Source: Lachnospiraceae bacterium (GTDB lineage: Bacteria > Bacillota > Clostridia > Lachnospirales > Lachnospiraceae). From it: a DNA stretch of 64,000 nt. This document shows positions 34,226 to 42,069 of the stretch, piece by piece. Position 1 is the first letter of the stretch, and each line of letters begins with the position of its first letter. The stretch lies in assembly GCA_017457865.1 (NCBI GenBank), contig JAFTGN010000004.1, forward strand, positions 38,891 to 102,890, in the 5' to 3' direction. The position numbers and the translations under genes are program-made. The notes under the pieces were generated by a model. That model was not told where the DNA came from, did no database searches, and saw only the letters and a program-made list of their open reading frames with translations.

Positions 34226-34666
34226 TTACACCTCCCTGCTGCCAGGCAGTGTAATCTGTCTGGAAATGGAAGAAATATTCTGGAACGTATGTTCTGTCTC
34301 GTAGATGTGCCGATCCCAGATTTCGATGAAATCGCCGACACCCACCAACACCAACTCTTTATCCAGCCGGGCAAAGGCTCGATGAGAAGCTGGAATCAAG
34401 ATCCGCCCCTGCTTGTCCATCTCAATGGTATCATCTGCCCCACCCATATAAAAACGATAGACCTCGCGGGCATTTGCATCGTTAAATGTCACCAGGTCTT
34501 TCAAAAAACGGATGGAGTCTTCCCATGCCGCTCGTGGGTATAAATTCAGGCAGCCATCCTGTCCCATGGCAATGACCAGGTCTTCTCCAAGCTGGGTACG
34601 ATACTTCTGGGGAATGATCAGACGTCCTTTTGTATCTAGCGTATGGTTGATTGTGCCTAAAAACAT
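34226..34666 (-). CDS. mraZ: transcriptional regulator MraZ
   Basis: A 146-residue protein with two SpoVT/AbrB-like DNA-binding repeats: [16 protein letters not shown] near the N-terminus and [18 protein letters not shown] in the middle, each with the DxKGRxxxP core. It is the first gene of the dcw cluster and normally represses it by binding direct repeats in its own leader; three GTGG-type repeats lie just upstream. Its ribosome site AAAAGGAGGTGATC is complementary to essentially the whole anti-Shine-Dalgarno end of 16S rRNA. Confidence 0.96.
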   Translation of the reverse strand: MFLGTINHTLDTKGRLIIPQKYRTQLGEDLVIAMGQDGCLNLYPRAAWEDSIRFLKDLVTFNDANAREVYRFYMGGADDTIEMDKQGRILIPASHRAFARLDKELVLVGVGDFIEIWDRHIYETEHTFQNISSISRQITLPGSREV

Positions 34667-34704
34667 CTGATCACCTCCTTTTCCTGTCGTATCGCTCTAC
34701 TTTC

Positions 34705-34741
34705 CCCCACAAAAACCTGATTTTGAACCACATTTCTCCAC
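34705..34741 (-). promoter_or_regulatory. candidate MraZ-binding repeats
   Basis: Minus-strand GTGGAG (34736-34741), GTGGTT (34726-34731) and GTGGGG (34705-34710). The first two are 10 bases apart, and the third is about two further turns away. They lie just downstream of the predicted mraZ transcription start, where MraZ repeats occur in other bacteria. Confidence 0.5.
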
Positions 34742-34749
34742 TTAGATTC

Positions 34750-34778
34750 ATTCTAAAACAATTTTCCAAAATAATCAA
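34750..34778 (-). promoter_or_regulatory. predicted promoter of mraZ and the dcw cluster
   Basis: Minus-strand TTGATT (34773-34778), 17-bp spacer, TAGAAT (34750-34755). The leader of about 75 nt contains the GTGG repeats. Between this promoter and that of ychF (34779-34913) nothing else was seen. Confidence 0.65.
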
Positions 34779-34913
34779 TGTATTTTTTTTCATTTTATAA
34801 GGATTTTGCCATCCGTATCCTGTGATTTTTCATTTGCAGAATCCTCTTTTTCTGCTCTACCAAATCTTTTGCCTGCACATATTCTGTTGTCCACTCTGTT
34901 TTCCCGAAAAAGA

Positions 34914-34942
34914 TTGTCTTTCCCTCCAGATTGTGCTATCAT
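34914..34942 (+). promoter_or_regulatory. predicted promoter of ychF
   Basis: TTGTCT (34914-34919), 17-bp spacer, TATCAT (34937-34942). The leader of about 90 nt carries the hairpin repeat at 34991-35018. Confidence 0.6.
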
Positions 34943-34990
34943 GTAAAGTGACTTTTGGATTCAGAATGACCTGAATTTTATTGTACAAGA

Positions 34991-35018
34991 GTAACTGTGA
35001 AGGAACGGAACAGTTGCG
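34991..35018. repeat. hairpin repeat motif in the ychF leader
   Basis: GTAACTGTGAAGGAACGG followed by AACAGTTGCG, the reverse complement of the recurring motif CGTAACTGTTCCGTACC...CACAGTTAC. It ends about 10 bases before the AAGGAA ribosome site. Confidence 0.6.
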
Positions 35019-35039
35019 TATAAGAAAGGAATTTACACC

Positions 35040-36137
35040 ATGAAATTAGGTATTGTAGGCCTGCCAAATGTGGGCAAAAGTACATTATTTAATTCTTTAA
35101 CCAAAGCTGGTGCAGAATCTGCCAATTATCCATTCTGTACCATTGATCCTAATGTGGGTATCGTACCGGTACCGGATGCCCGTCTTGGCCTGTTGGCTGA
35201 TTTATATCAGTCCAAAAAGATCACACCGGCTGTCATTGAGTTTGTCGATATCGCTGGTCTGGTAAAAGGAGCATCAAAGGGTGAAGGTCTGGGAAATCAG
35301 TTCCTTGCCAATATCAGAGAGGTAGATGCCATTGTTCATGTGGTACGTTGTTTTGAGGACTCCAATGTCATCCACGTAGAAGGCAATGTGAATCCTGTCC
35401 GTGACATTGAGACCATCAATCTGGAATTGATTTTTGCAGATATGGAGGTGCTGGAACGCCGGATTGCTAAGACTACCAGAAGTGCCATGAATGACAAGAG
35501 CCTGTTAAAAGAACTGGATTTACTCAAGCGGATCAGTGCAGTGTTAGAAGAAGGCAAGCCTGCCAAGTCTGTCACACTAGAGGATGAAGAGGAGGGAGAA
35601 ATCCTGGCTTCCCTGAACCTGCTGACCGCCAAACCTGTCATTTTTGCTGCTAACGTAGGAGAAGACGATCTGGCAGATGACGGTGCTTCCAATCCATATG
35701 TACAGCAGGTGCGTGCACTGGCTGCTGAAGATGGCAGTGGTGTATTCGTCATCTGCGCCCATCTGGAAGAGGAACTGGCAGAGCTGGACGATGCAGAAAA
35801 AGCAGAGTATCTGGAAGAACTGGGACTGACCGAATCTGGTCTGGACAAGCTGATCGCGGCAAGCTATGATCTGCTGGGTCTGCTCAGCTACCTGACAGCA
35901 GGAGAATCTGAAACACGTGCATGGACCATTACCAAAGGCACAAAAGCACCTCAGGCGGCAGGCAAGATTCACTCTGACTTCGAACGTGGTTTTATTCGTG
36001 CCGAGGTAGTCAACTATCAGGATCTGCTGAACTGCCAGTCTTATACAGCAGCCCGTGAAAAAGGATTGGTGCGCTTAGAGGGTAAGGATTACGTAGTACA
36101 GGACGGAGATGTGATCCTGTTCCGTTTCAACGTATAA
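35040..36137 (+). CDS. ychF: redox-regulated ATPase YchF (Obg family)
   Basis: A 365-residue translation-factor-class P-loop protein. GLPNVGKST (residues 6-14), NYPFCTIDPN and DIAGLVKGASKGEGLGN are typical; the substituted NKxD-type motif makes YchF an ATPase. The C-terminal TGS domain includes FERGFIRAEVVNY. It binds ribosomes and affects stress responses. The DUF1292 gene follows 31 bases later in the same transcript. Confidence 0.97.
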   Translation: MKLGIVGLPNVGKSTLFNSLTKAGAESANYPFCTIDPNVGIVPVPDARLGLLADLYQSKKITPAVIEFVDIAGLVKGASKGEGLGNQFLANIREVDAIVHVVRCFEDSNVIHVEGNVNPVRDIETINLELIFADMEVLERRIAKTTRSAMNDKSLLKELDLLKRISAVLEEGKPAKSVTLEDEEEGEILASLNLLTAKPVIFAANVGEDDLADDGASNPYVQQVRALAAEDGSGVFVICAHLEEELAELDDAEKAEYLEELGLTESGLDKLIAASYDLLGLLSYLTAGESETRAWTITKGTKAPQAAGKIHSDFERGFIRAEVVNYQDLLNCQSYTAAREKGLVRLEGKDYVVQDGDVILFRFNV

Positions 36138-36168
36138 ACATAACAACCAAAGGAGGTGGACAACTGAT

Positions 36169-36492
36169 ATGTCTTATGAAGAAAGCGAATATGTAAGCAC
36201 CGATACTGTTACTTTAACACTGGATGATGGCAGCGAACTGGAATGCAGCGTAGTGGGTGATGTCTTTCCTGCCGGTGGCAGAGAGTATATTGCACTTCTT
36301 CCCATGTCCGGTTCTGATGCAGAAGAAGGACGTGTCTATCTGTACCGCTACACAGAACAAAATGGAGAACCGAATCTGGAAAACATCGTGGATGACGAAG
36401 AATTTGAAATTGCTTCCGATGCATTTGATGAAATGCTAGACAGTATGGAATACGATGAGTTAGTAGAAGAAGGCGAGGATTTTTCTGAATAA
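36169..36492 (+). CDS. DUF1292 domain protein
   Basis: A 107-residue, strongly acidic cytosolic protein. VTLTLDDGSELECSVVGDVFPAGGREYIALLP and VYLYRY.EQNGEPNLENIVDDEEFEIASDAFDEM match DUF1292, widespread in Firmicutes and of unknown function. The ribosome site AGGAGG is 12 bases before the ATG. It probably shares the ychF message and ends at a strong terminator. Confidence 0.88.
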   Translation: MSYEESEYVSTDTVTLTLDDGSELECSVVGDVFPAGGREYIALLPMSGSDAEEGRVYLYRYTEQNGEPNLENIVDDEEFEIASDAFDEMLDSMEYDELVEEGEDFSE

Positions 36493-36540
36493 TTCTTTAT
36501 ACCAGATTTTTTACGATTTCATTTGTGTTTTTATACACTT

Positions 36541-36578
36541 TAAGGGCTATTGCACGAACGTGCAATGGCCCTTTTTCT
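36541..36578 (+). terminator. terminator of the ychF-DUF1292 operon
   Basis: Stem AGGGCTATTGCACG / CGTGCAATGGCCCT with an AA loop, followed by TTTTTCTT. From here to 36718 the DNA is very A/T-rich, with no gene seen. Confidence 0.9.
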
Positions 36579-36718
36579 TATATTTCTATTTTTTATGTTT
36601 TCTTTATTCTTAAGATTATTTTCTTTCTATTCAAGATACAATTCCATTTTATTACATTTTTTTAGAGTTTATAACTCTATTTTCCAAATTTTTCCATCTT
36701 TTTTCTTATACTGAAAAT

Positions 36719-36749
36719 AGCAAGCAATTTCATTTTTCCATTGCCTGCT
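36719..36749. repeat. minimal family A-like palindrome (A8)
   Basis: AGCAAGCAAT and ATTGCCTGCT around an 11-base loop. It resembles the two fused ends (AGCAGGCAATT) of the copy at 21442-21555 with nothing between. Confidence 0.4.
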
Positions 36750-36815
36750 TATAGACACAGACATTCCGGACATACCCCATTCCACGTTCGGTTCCCTGTC
36801 TGTCGCTCTATTATC

Positions 36816-36864
36816 CAGGCCGCTGAGAAATCATTTACACACAAATGTACTTCACCGCGGCCTG
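36816..36864. repeat. inverted repeat before the small XRE gene
   Basis: CAGGCCGC (36816-36823) and GCGGCCTG (36857-36864), perfect 8-bp arms, with CATTT / AAATG paired inside. It lies 35 bases before the XRE start and could be an operator or leader hairpin. Confidence 0.45.
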
Positions 36865-36898
36865 CTGTCAACACTATACCATAAGGAGGAATCACACT

Positions 36899-37123
36899 AT
36901 GAAATGTCACGAACGAATACGAGAGGTTAGAGAAGAACGTTATCTTACCCAGCAGAATATCGCAGATTTTCTTCATGTGGCACAAAGAACTTATGCCGAT
37001 TACGAAAGCGGAAAAACACGAATTCCAGTAGAAAGACTCATTCGACTGGCCAAATTCTATGATGTATCTGTTGACTATATCAGTGGTGTCAGCAATCATC
37101 CCAAACAATATCCCCGCAAGTAA
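36899..37123 (+). CDS. small XRE-family helix-turn-helix regulator
   Basis: A 74-residue protein that is almost only a Cro/C1-type DNA-binding domain: IREVREERYLTQQNIADFLHVAQRTYADYESGKTRIPVERLIRLAKFYDVSVDYISG. The start MKCHERIREV follows AAGGAGG at 8 bases. It has no clear target; an inverted repeat lies just upstream, and neighbours (ychF operon, telA) are not obviously linked. It is followed by a family B repeat and a bidirectional terminator. Confidence 0.85.
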   Translation: MKCHERIREVREERYLTQQNIADFLHVAQRTYADYESGKTRIPVERLIRLAKFYDVSVDYISGVSNHPKQYPRK

Positions 37124-37171
37124 CATTTGTGCATAAAGTCATTCTTTGTTGCCCCACTCTTTTAATCAACT

Positions 37172-37306
37172 CGTAACTGTTCAGTACCCTCACAGTTACG
37201 AACAAAAATCCATTCCAAATCGTCTTTGGCAATGGGATTTTTGCTTGCATCACTCCCGATTTTGCTACGCAAAACCTTCGGGGAATCGTGACTTCTGAAC
37301 AATTAT
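37172..37306. repeat. family B repeat (B1)
   Basis: About 135 bp, starting GTAACTGTTCAGTACC...CACAGTTACG, then CAAAAATCCATTCCAAATCG, GATTTTTGCTTGCATCACTC and ending CTTCTGAACAATTAT. Ends are inverted (TAACTGTTCAG / CTGAACAATTA). Nearly the same sequence lies at 60705-60838. Confidence 0.8.
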
Positions 37307-37314
37307 ATCAATTC

Positions 37315-37349
37315 TAAAAAAGAACACACTGCAACAGTGTGTTCTTTTC
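37315..37349 (-). terminator. bidirectional terminator between XRE and telA genes
   Basis: GAACACACTG / CAGTGTGTTC with a CAA loop, A-run before and T-run after. It serves telA on the minus strand and possibly the XRE gene on the plus strand. Confidence 0.85.
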
Positions 37350-37377
37350 TTATCTTACTCTCAAGAACATTTTTTCT

Positions 37378-38559
37378 TTAAGAACGAACTTCCAACAGCT
37401 TCTGCCGCAGTTCCGCTTCCATATCCTGCATCTTCTGCTCTGCCTGCATTCTCTTTTCACGGCCTTCCTGCTGGATGTGCATCACTTCATCTAATGTTTG
37501 AATCAGCATCTCGTTAGAATGTACCAGTGTTTCCAAATCCACTACTCCACGCTCAGAAGCCTTTGCAGTATCCACAGTGGCCATCTTCAATGCATCTGCA
37601 TTCTGCTTTAACAAGTCATTGGTCAACTGAGTCACCTCACTCTGTGCTTTTGCTGCCTGATTGGAATGTTCTACAGACAATGCAATGACCATCTGACTCT
37701 TCCAAAGAGGAATGGTATTGACAATAGTAGACTGAATCTTTTCAGACATCAATGTATTGTTATTCTGCACTAGACGAATCTGTGGTGCCATCTGGATAGA
37801 CACCATGCGGGTCAGCTCCAGATCGTGTACTTTCTTTTCAAAGCGGTTCAGCAAGTTGCTCAGATCATTGGCAGCCTGTGCATCCTCCGGCAAACCGGTC
37901 TCTGCTGCCTTGCCAATCAGGGCCGGCAGTTCCTCTTCCCGAACCTTGGCAATTTTTTTCTTGCCGGCAATGATATACATAGACAATTCTTTGAAATAGT
38001 TCTGATTCATCAAATACATCTTATCCAACATAGCAGTGTCTTTGATCAGCTGTGTCTGGTGATCCTGCAATGTATCTACAATCTTATCCACATTGGCACT
38101 GGCAGAATCATACTTGATCTTCAGCTTCTTTGCCTGATTACCCTTCTTCTTGAAAAACCCCAGAATGCCCCCTTCTTCTTCATCACTCATGCCCTGTAAT
38201 TCTGCCACCACATCCGTCAGCATCTTTCCGGCTTCGCCCATGTCCTTTGTTTTTAGATTATCCAAAACGGTCTGAGAGAAATCTGCCACTTTCTTCTGTG
38301 CCCCTGCACCATACTGCATAACCAGTGTAGAATTATTCAAATCAATCTGCTCGGAAAACTGATCTACCATTTGTCTTTCCTGCTCCGTCAACTTGCTTTC
38401 ATCAAACGGATCCGGTGCCTCAATTTTCTTTTCCTCTGTTTGGACCTGTGGCTGTACTGCCACTGCCTCTGCTGTTTGTGTCGCCTGTGCTGCTTCTGCA
38501 AATGCATCAAATGTCAGTACAGGTGTTTCCTCTGCCATAAAATCCAGTTCTTCACTCAT
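37378..38559 (-). CDS. toxic anion resistance protein, TelA/KlaA family
   Basis: A 393-residue soluble, mostly helical protein. ELTRMVSIQMAPQIRLVQNNNTLMSEKIQSTIVNTIPLWKSQMVIAL is the typical TelA core; long helical stretches before and a coiled-coil C-terminus (EGREKRMQAEQKMQDMEAELRQK) follow. The family was named for tellurite resistance, but a membrane-stress role is likely. The start MSEELDFMAEE overlaps the upstream XpaC-like gene by 8 bases, and these two families are commonly paired. Confidence 0.88.
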   Translation of the reverse strand: MSEELDFMAEETPVLTFDAFAEAAQATQTAEAVAVQPQVQTEEKKIEAPDPFDESKLTEQERQMVDQFSEQIDLNNSTLVMQYGAGAQKKVADFSQTVLDNLKTKDMGEAGKMLTDVVAELQGMSDEEEGGILGFFKKKGNQAKKLKIKYDSASANVDKIVDTLQDHQTQLIKDTAMLDKMYLMNQNYFKELSMYIIAGKKKIAKVREEELPALIGKAAETGLPEDAQAANDLSNLLNRFEKKVHDLELTRMVSIQMAPQIRLVQNNNTLMSEKIQSTIVNTIPLWKSQMVIALSVEHSNQAAKAQSEVTQLTNDLLKQNADALKMATVDTAKASERGVVDLETLVHSNEMLIQTLDEVMHIQQEGREKRMQAEQKMQDMEAELRQKLLEVRS

Positions 38560-39991
38560 TGCTCTCCAATACGCTCCCTTCTTGTGTTGCTTCAAATTCT
38601 TCAAAATCTCCATCTGCAAATGGGTCTTCAGACGCCTGATAAATATCCTCAAACGGATTTTCTGTCAGTCCCTCTCTGGCCAGCATGTTTTGCAGCACAT
38701 AGATGTCTGTCGAAATATCCATTGCATCCTGTTCAAACAGATTGTTCAACAACCGCTCAAATCCATCATTGATGGTATCCAAGGACAGTTCAATCTCATT
38801 TTTGGCAGTTTGAATGTTATTGCCCTGAATGGTATTTTCCTCAAACTCCCGATATGCCTTTACCAGCTTCAATGTGGTAGGCAGATAATATTTCATAAAC
38901 TGCCGGATTTCTTCTAATTTCTCCGGCTGCTTCTCCACGCAAAACAGAATCTTGTCCACCACGTCATACAAACGATCCAATTTGGCACTGATGACCTCTC
39001 CCTCCAAGGCTTCATTTGCCTCAAAGATTTCCTCTAAGTAAGTTCTGCCTTCCAGTATGGTTTCTTCTACCTCTGTCATCTGCTGACGCTTCTTTTCCTC
39101 TGCTTCCTGTGCCTGCCGGGTCTTCTTCTCTTCTGCTTCCCGCTGCTTCCGGCTGTTCTCTGCACGGCGATAATCCTCATAGACCTCTCTGGTGACCATC
39201 AGATATTCTTCCTTGTCATCAATTCGTCCATCCGGAAAGATTCCGTCTGCAATCATCTTCCGTAAATCTTTTACCACATAGTCCTTGCTTTTGTTGATTG
39301 CCTTTGCCATCTCCTCGATGGAACCGTATGGCTTCCCCTGCATCTCCCGCACATATTTCATATAGCGATTCAATCGTTTCTTTTTCAAAATACCCCTTGT
39401 CAGCAGGGCTACACTTGCCGCCAGAAACGGAAAGAACATACCAAATGCAATTCCCAATCCCGAGTCATACTCAAACAACCCTACCAGCAAAAACAGTCCT
39501 TCCAGAAACCCAAAAGTACCAGTCAAAATGCCGCCCACGATCCGCTCTGCCAGACCGTTTCCCGGCGGTTTGCAAATGGATCTGGTGGTTCTGGCAGTAC
39601 CAGTCTGCTGTACCGGAACTGCATATCCTCTTCCATAGCTGCTGTATCCGTTTTTATAAGCTGTTTTATTTTGTGCCCCATATGGAATATTTTGTCGGTT
39701 CCCGTATTTATCAGAAGACCGTCTGGTGGTCTGATACCGATAGTTGGAAAAAGAACCGCCAGACTGTTTGCTCTGTCTGATCTCCTGTTCCAGCTCTGCT
39801 GCTCTTTGCCTGGTCTTCTCCATTTCCTGATTCACATGATCAAATGTCTTCCCCACCCCATTGGCAACAGAACTGAACACCGTATCCAATGTAGCTTCTA
39901 TATCATGATTCAGAGAACCGTTCTGGGCACGCTCCAAAATTTCCTCTGCCTTCTTGCCGAGGGAATCTGTATTCTTTGAAAAGTCATCCAT
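38552..39991 (-). CDS. XpaC-like membrane protein (5-bromo-4-chloroindolyl phosphate hydrolysis family)
   Basis: A 479-residue protein. The N-terminal third is soluble and rich in Gln, Arg and Tyr; two membrane segments lie at about residues 155-205 (GFLEGLFLLVGLFEY, GIAFGMFFPFLAASVALL). A winged-helix-like part (YGSIEEMAKAINKSKDYVVKDLRKMI) and a charged coiled coil follow, then the XpaC domain (YYLPTTLKLVKAYREFEE). The enzyme name is historical. The start MDDFSKNTD has GGGGGAG at 6 bases. Overlap with telA implies joint expression. Confidence 0.8.
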   Translation of the reverse strand: MDDFSKNTDSLGKKAEEILERAQNGSLNHDIEATLDTVFSSVANGVGKTFDHVNQEMEKTRQRAAELEQEIRQSKQSGGSFSNYRYQTTRRSSDKYGNRQNIPYGAQNKTAYKNGYSSYGRGYAVPVQQTGTARTTRSICKPPGNGLAERIVGGILTGTFGFLEGLFLLVGLFEYDSGLGIAFGMFFPFLAASVALLTRGILKKKRLNRYMKYVREMQGKPYGSIEEMAKAINKSKDYVVKDLRKMIADGIFPDGRIDDKEEYLMVTREVYEDYRRAENSRKQREAEEKKTRQAQEAEEKKRQQMTEVEETILEGRTYLEEIFEANEALEGEVISAKLDRLYDVVDKILFCVEKQPEKLEEIRQFMKYYLPTTLKLVKAYREFEENTIQGNNIQTAKNEIELSLDTINDGFERLLNNLFEQDAMDISTDIYVLQNMLAREGLTENPFEDIYQASEDPFADGDFEEFEATQEGSVLESNE

Positions 39992-40020
39992 CCAATTCTC
40001 CCCCTTTTTCATTTCCTGCT

Positions 40021-40094
40021 TACAGCATTTCAGATTTTGCCATGCAAAATCTGCGCTGAATCGTAACTTCTGGATCGTCTTTCACAGTTACTTT
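40021..40094. repeat. partial family B repeat (B3)
   Basis: ATTTTGCCATGCAAAATCTG...GAATCGTAACTTCTGGATC matches the right half of the B1 copy (ATTTTGCTACGCAAAACC...GAATCGTGACTTCTGAAC), then CTTTCACAGTTAC matches the motif end. It lies just upstream of the XpaC-like gene. Confidence 0.55.
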
Positions 40095-40136
40095 TACCCA
40101 TATTTATTTATACCATGATTTCTCCCACAAGTCCAG

Positions 40137-40661
40137 TCAGTGCAAGTTCTTTTTTGAAAGGTTCTCCCCAATCTCCTGTGCAATGGTCTCCGGAAGCTTT
40201 CCATCTGTATCAATGCAGATGTCTGCCGCCTGCTCATAATAAGGCCGCCGTCCCTCTAACAGATTTGTGATATGTTCCAGATTCATGTTGCCATTCAACA
40301 AGGGACGATCCGTACCATTACACACCCGCTCCAGTACCGTTTCCGGTGTGGCACGGAGCAGCACAATGATTCCCTTCTCCTTCATGAGCCGGACATTTTC
40401 TTCCCGCATGGCCACACCACCGCCACAGGAAATGACCGTTCCTTTTGCAGCAGCCTGCTCTAACAATGCTGTTTCCTTCTGCCGAAAATAGGCTTCTCCT
40501 TTTGTGGCAAAAATGTCTGTAATGGGCATTTCCTCCCGAGCAGCAATGGTCTCATCCATCTCCACCAACTGCACACCATACTTCTGCTGTAAGACTTTCG
40601 CCACGGTACTCTTTCCGGCACCCATAAAACCGATGAGATAAATTACAGTATCTTGTATCAT
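40137..40661 (-). CDS. aroK: shikimate kinase
   Basis: A 174-residue P-loop kinase that phosphorylates shikimate. YLIGFMGAGKST (P-loop, 11-19), DETIAAREEMPITDIFATKGEAYFRQKE (shikimate-binding Asp and Arg), ISCGGGVAMR and DRPLL are all present. The start MIQDTVIYLIG has GGAGG at 6 bases; the longer open frame lacks support. It follows aroD on the same strand by 63 bases. Confidence 0.95.
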   Translation of the reverse strand: MIQDTVIYLIGFMGAGKSTVAKVLQQKYGVQLVEMDETIAAREEMPITDIFATKGEAYFRQKETALLEQAAAKGTVISCGGGVAMREENVRLMKEKGIIVLLRATPETVLERVCNGTDRPLLNGNMNLEHITNLLEGRRPYYEQAADICIDTDGKLPETIAQEIGENLSKKNLH

Positions 40662-40724
40662 ATCAATCCTCCATGCCGAGCAACACTTTTTGCACATTTT
40701 CATGCTGTTCAAAAGTTTTTTACA

Positions 40725-41495
40725 TTATGCTCTTGATTTTACCTGAAGCAAGTCCAATGCCTGTTCCAGTCTGTCAATGTCCACCTGTCCCGGTGCCGAT
40801 GTCTGTCCTGCCGTACCAAAAGTCATGGCAGAACCAAACACAGAGCCTGCAATCCGGCTTACCGTGCCAAGTCCCGACATGGACATGGTCACGATAGGTT
40901 TGCTGGCATAATCTCTGTACATTCTGGCTGTAGCAGACAGTAATGTGGTCACATCCAACGGTTCCTGTGGCATCACTGCAATCTTCAACACATCCCCGCC
41001 GATCTCTTGCATTCGGCACAGTCTGGCAATCAATTCCTCTTCCGGCGGTGTACTGTGAAACTCATGGTTGGAAAGGATTACCTTTCCCCCTGCCAGATGA
41101 ATGGCTTCCACCAGTGCCGGTACGTCTTCGTGGAAGTACAATTCCACATCAATCAAATCAGTTAATCCACTTTCTGCTACAATCAGATTCAGTGACAAAT
41201 ACTCTAAACGAGAAATGGAAGCCTCTCCCCCTTCTCCGGCAGTCCGAAACGTAAAGATCAATGGCTTACCTGCCAGATTTCGGACAATGTCTGCCAGCAC
41301 CGCAAGCACCTGTTCATTGTCCTGCCATGCTTCATAGTAATCCACACGCCACTCCACCAGATCCGCATTTGTCCCGGCAGCTACTTCTGCCTGTGTACAA
41401 AGTTCTTCTTTTGTTCTGCCGGTAAGAGGCACACAGATTTTCGGTCTGCCTTCCCCTAATACAATCTGCTTTAATTTCAATGGTTCTATCTTCAT
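40725..41495 (-). CDS. aroD: type I 3-dehydroquinate dehydratase
   Basis: A 256-residue TIM-barrel Schiff-base enzyme. VEWRVDYYE gives Glu48, LSNHEFHSTP gives catalytic His144, and VLKIAVMP gives Schiff-base Lys171; MSMSGLGTVSRIAGSVFGSAMTFG is the phosphate-side loop. It dehydrates 3-dehydroquinate in the shikimate pathway. The start MKIEPLKLK has AAAGGAT at 7 bases; a family A repeat begins 15 bases before the start, touching the ribosome site. aroE is divergent on the far side of that repeat. Confidence 0.96.
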   Translation of the reverse strand: MKIEPLKLKQIVLGEGRPKICVPLTGRTKEELCTQAEVAAGTNADLVEWRVDYYEAWQDNEQVLAVLADIVRNLAGKPLIFTFRTAGEGGEASISRLEYLSLNLIVAESGLTDLIDVELYFHEDVPALVEAIHLAGGKVILSNHEFHSTPPEEELIARLCRMQEIGGDVLKIAVMPQEPLDVTTLLSATARMYRDYASKPIVTMSMSGLGTVSRIAGSVFGSAMTFGTAGQTSAPGQVDIDRLEQALDLLQVKSRA

Positions 41496-41510
41496 ATGTT
41501 CTATCCTTTC

Positions 41511-41791
41511 AGGCAATTGCAAAACTGTAACACCAAACGCCTTTCATCAAAATTTATATTTGTACTTGCGCAATCTATTTCACCGAACGCCTTCTTCCTC
41601 AAAATTTTTGTTTCAAAACACGCTCCCTAGCATCGGAATCATTCTTACGAATGAATCGCGTAGTGGCACTAATGTTTTTCTTCGTAATACTCGAAAAACA
41701 AAGTGCCAACGCTCCACAGAGTTTTTCAAACGTAAAAATTTTGATGGCGAAGGCTGTTTTCTGGTTTGCTCAAGAAGTTTCGCAATTGCCT
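41511..41791. repeat. family A repeat, long copy in opposite orientation (A6)
   Basis: About 281 bp with ends AGGCAATTGCAAAACT / AAGTTTCGCAATTGCCT. Read on the minus strand, its left part matches the left end of the 6411 copy (CAGAAAACAGCC) and its right part the right end (AAATTTTGATGAAAGGCG). It fills half of the 574-bp gap between aroD and aroE. Confidence 0.85.
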
Positions 41792-41907
41792 CAATTGGTA
41801 TTTGATTTCTTCGCGATCCCGAAACTCCACAGATACCAGTATACAACTTTTTTGTGGGTTTTGAAATTACATTTTTCTGAATATTCTTGTATCTTGTTCA
41901 AAACTGC

Positions 41908-41936
41908 TTTTCTTTTCCGTATCCAGACTTTATAAT
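41908..41936 (+). promoter_or_regulatory. possible promoter of aroE
   Basis: TATAAT at 41931-41936 with a poor -35 (TTTTCT) 17 bases upstream; leader of about 125 nt. The rest of 41792-42069 shows no gene. Confidence 0.4.
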
Positions 41937-42069
41937 AAAGGATACAGTGCTGACAAAAATCTCACATGATTTTGCAATACAAATCTGCCAAAATTGTGTT
42001 TCACAACATTGATCTGTATCGCATGTTCAGCCTGCACATGTTTGATTTCAATCAGGAGGAGAATATACC

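Noticed and set aside
36749-37126. A 125-codon minus-strand frame over the small XRE gene
   Set aside because: Antisense to a clear Cro-like protein with AGGAGG; no ribosome site of its own.
41792-42069. Extra gene between repeat A6 and aroE
   Set aside because: Only short frames without ribosome sites; best explained as aroE promoter and leader.
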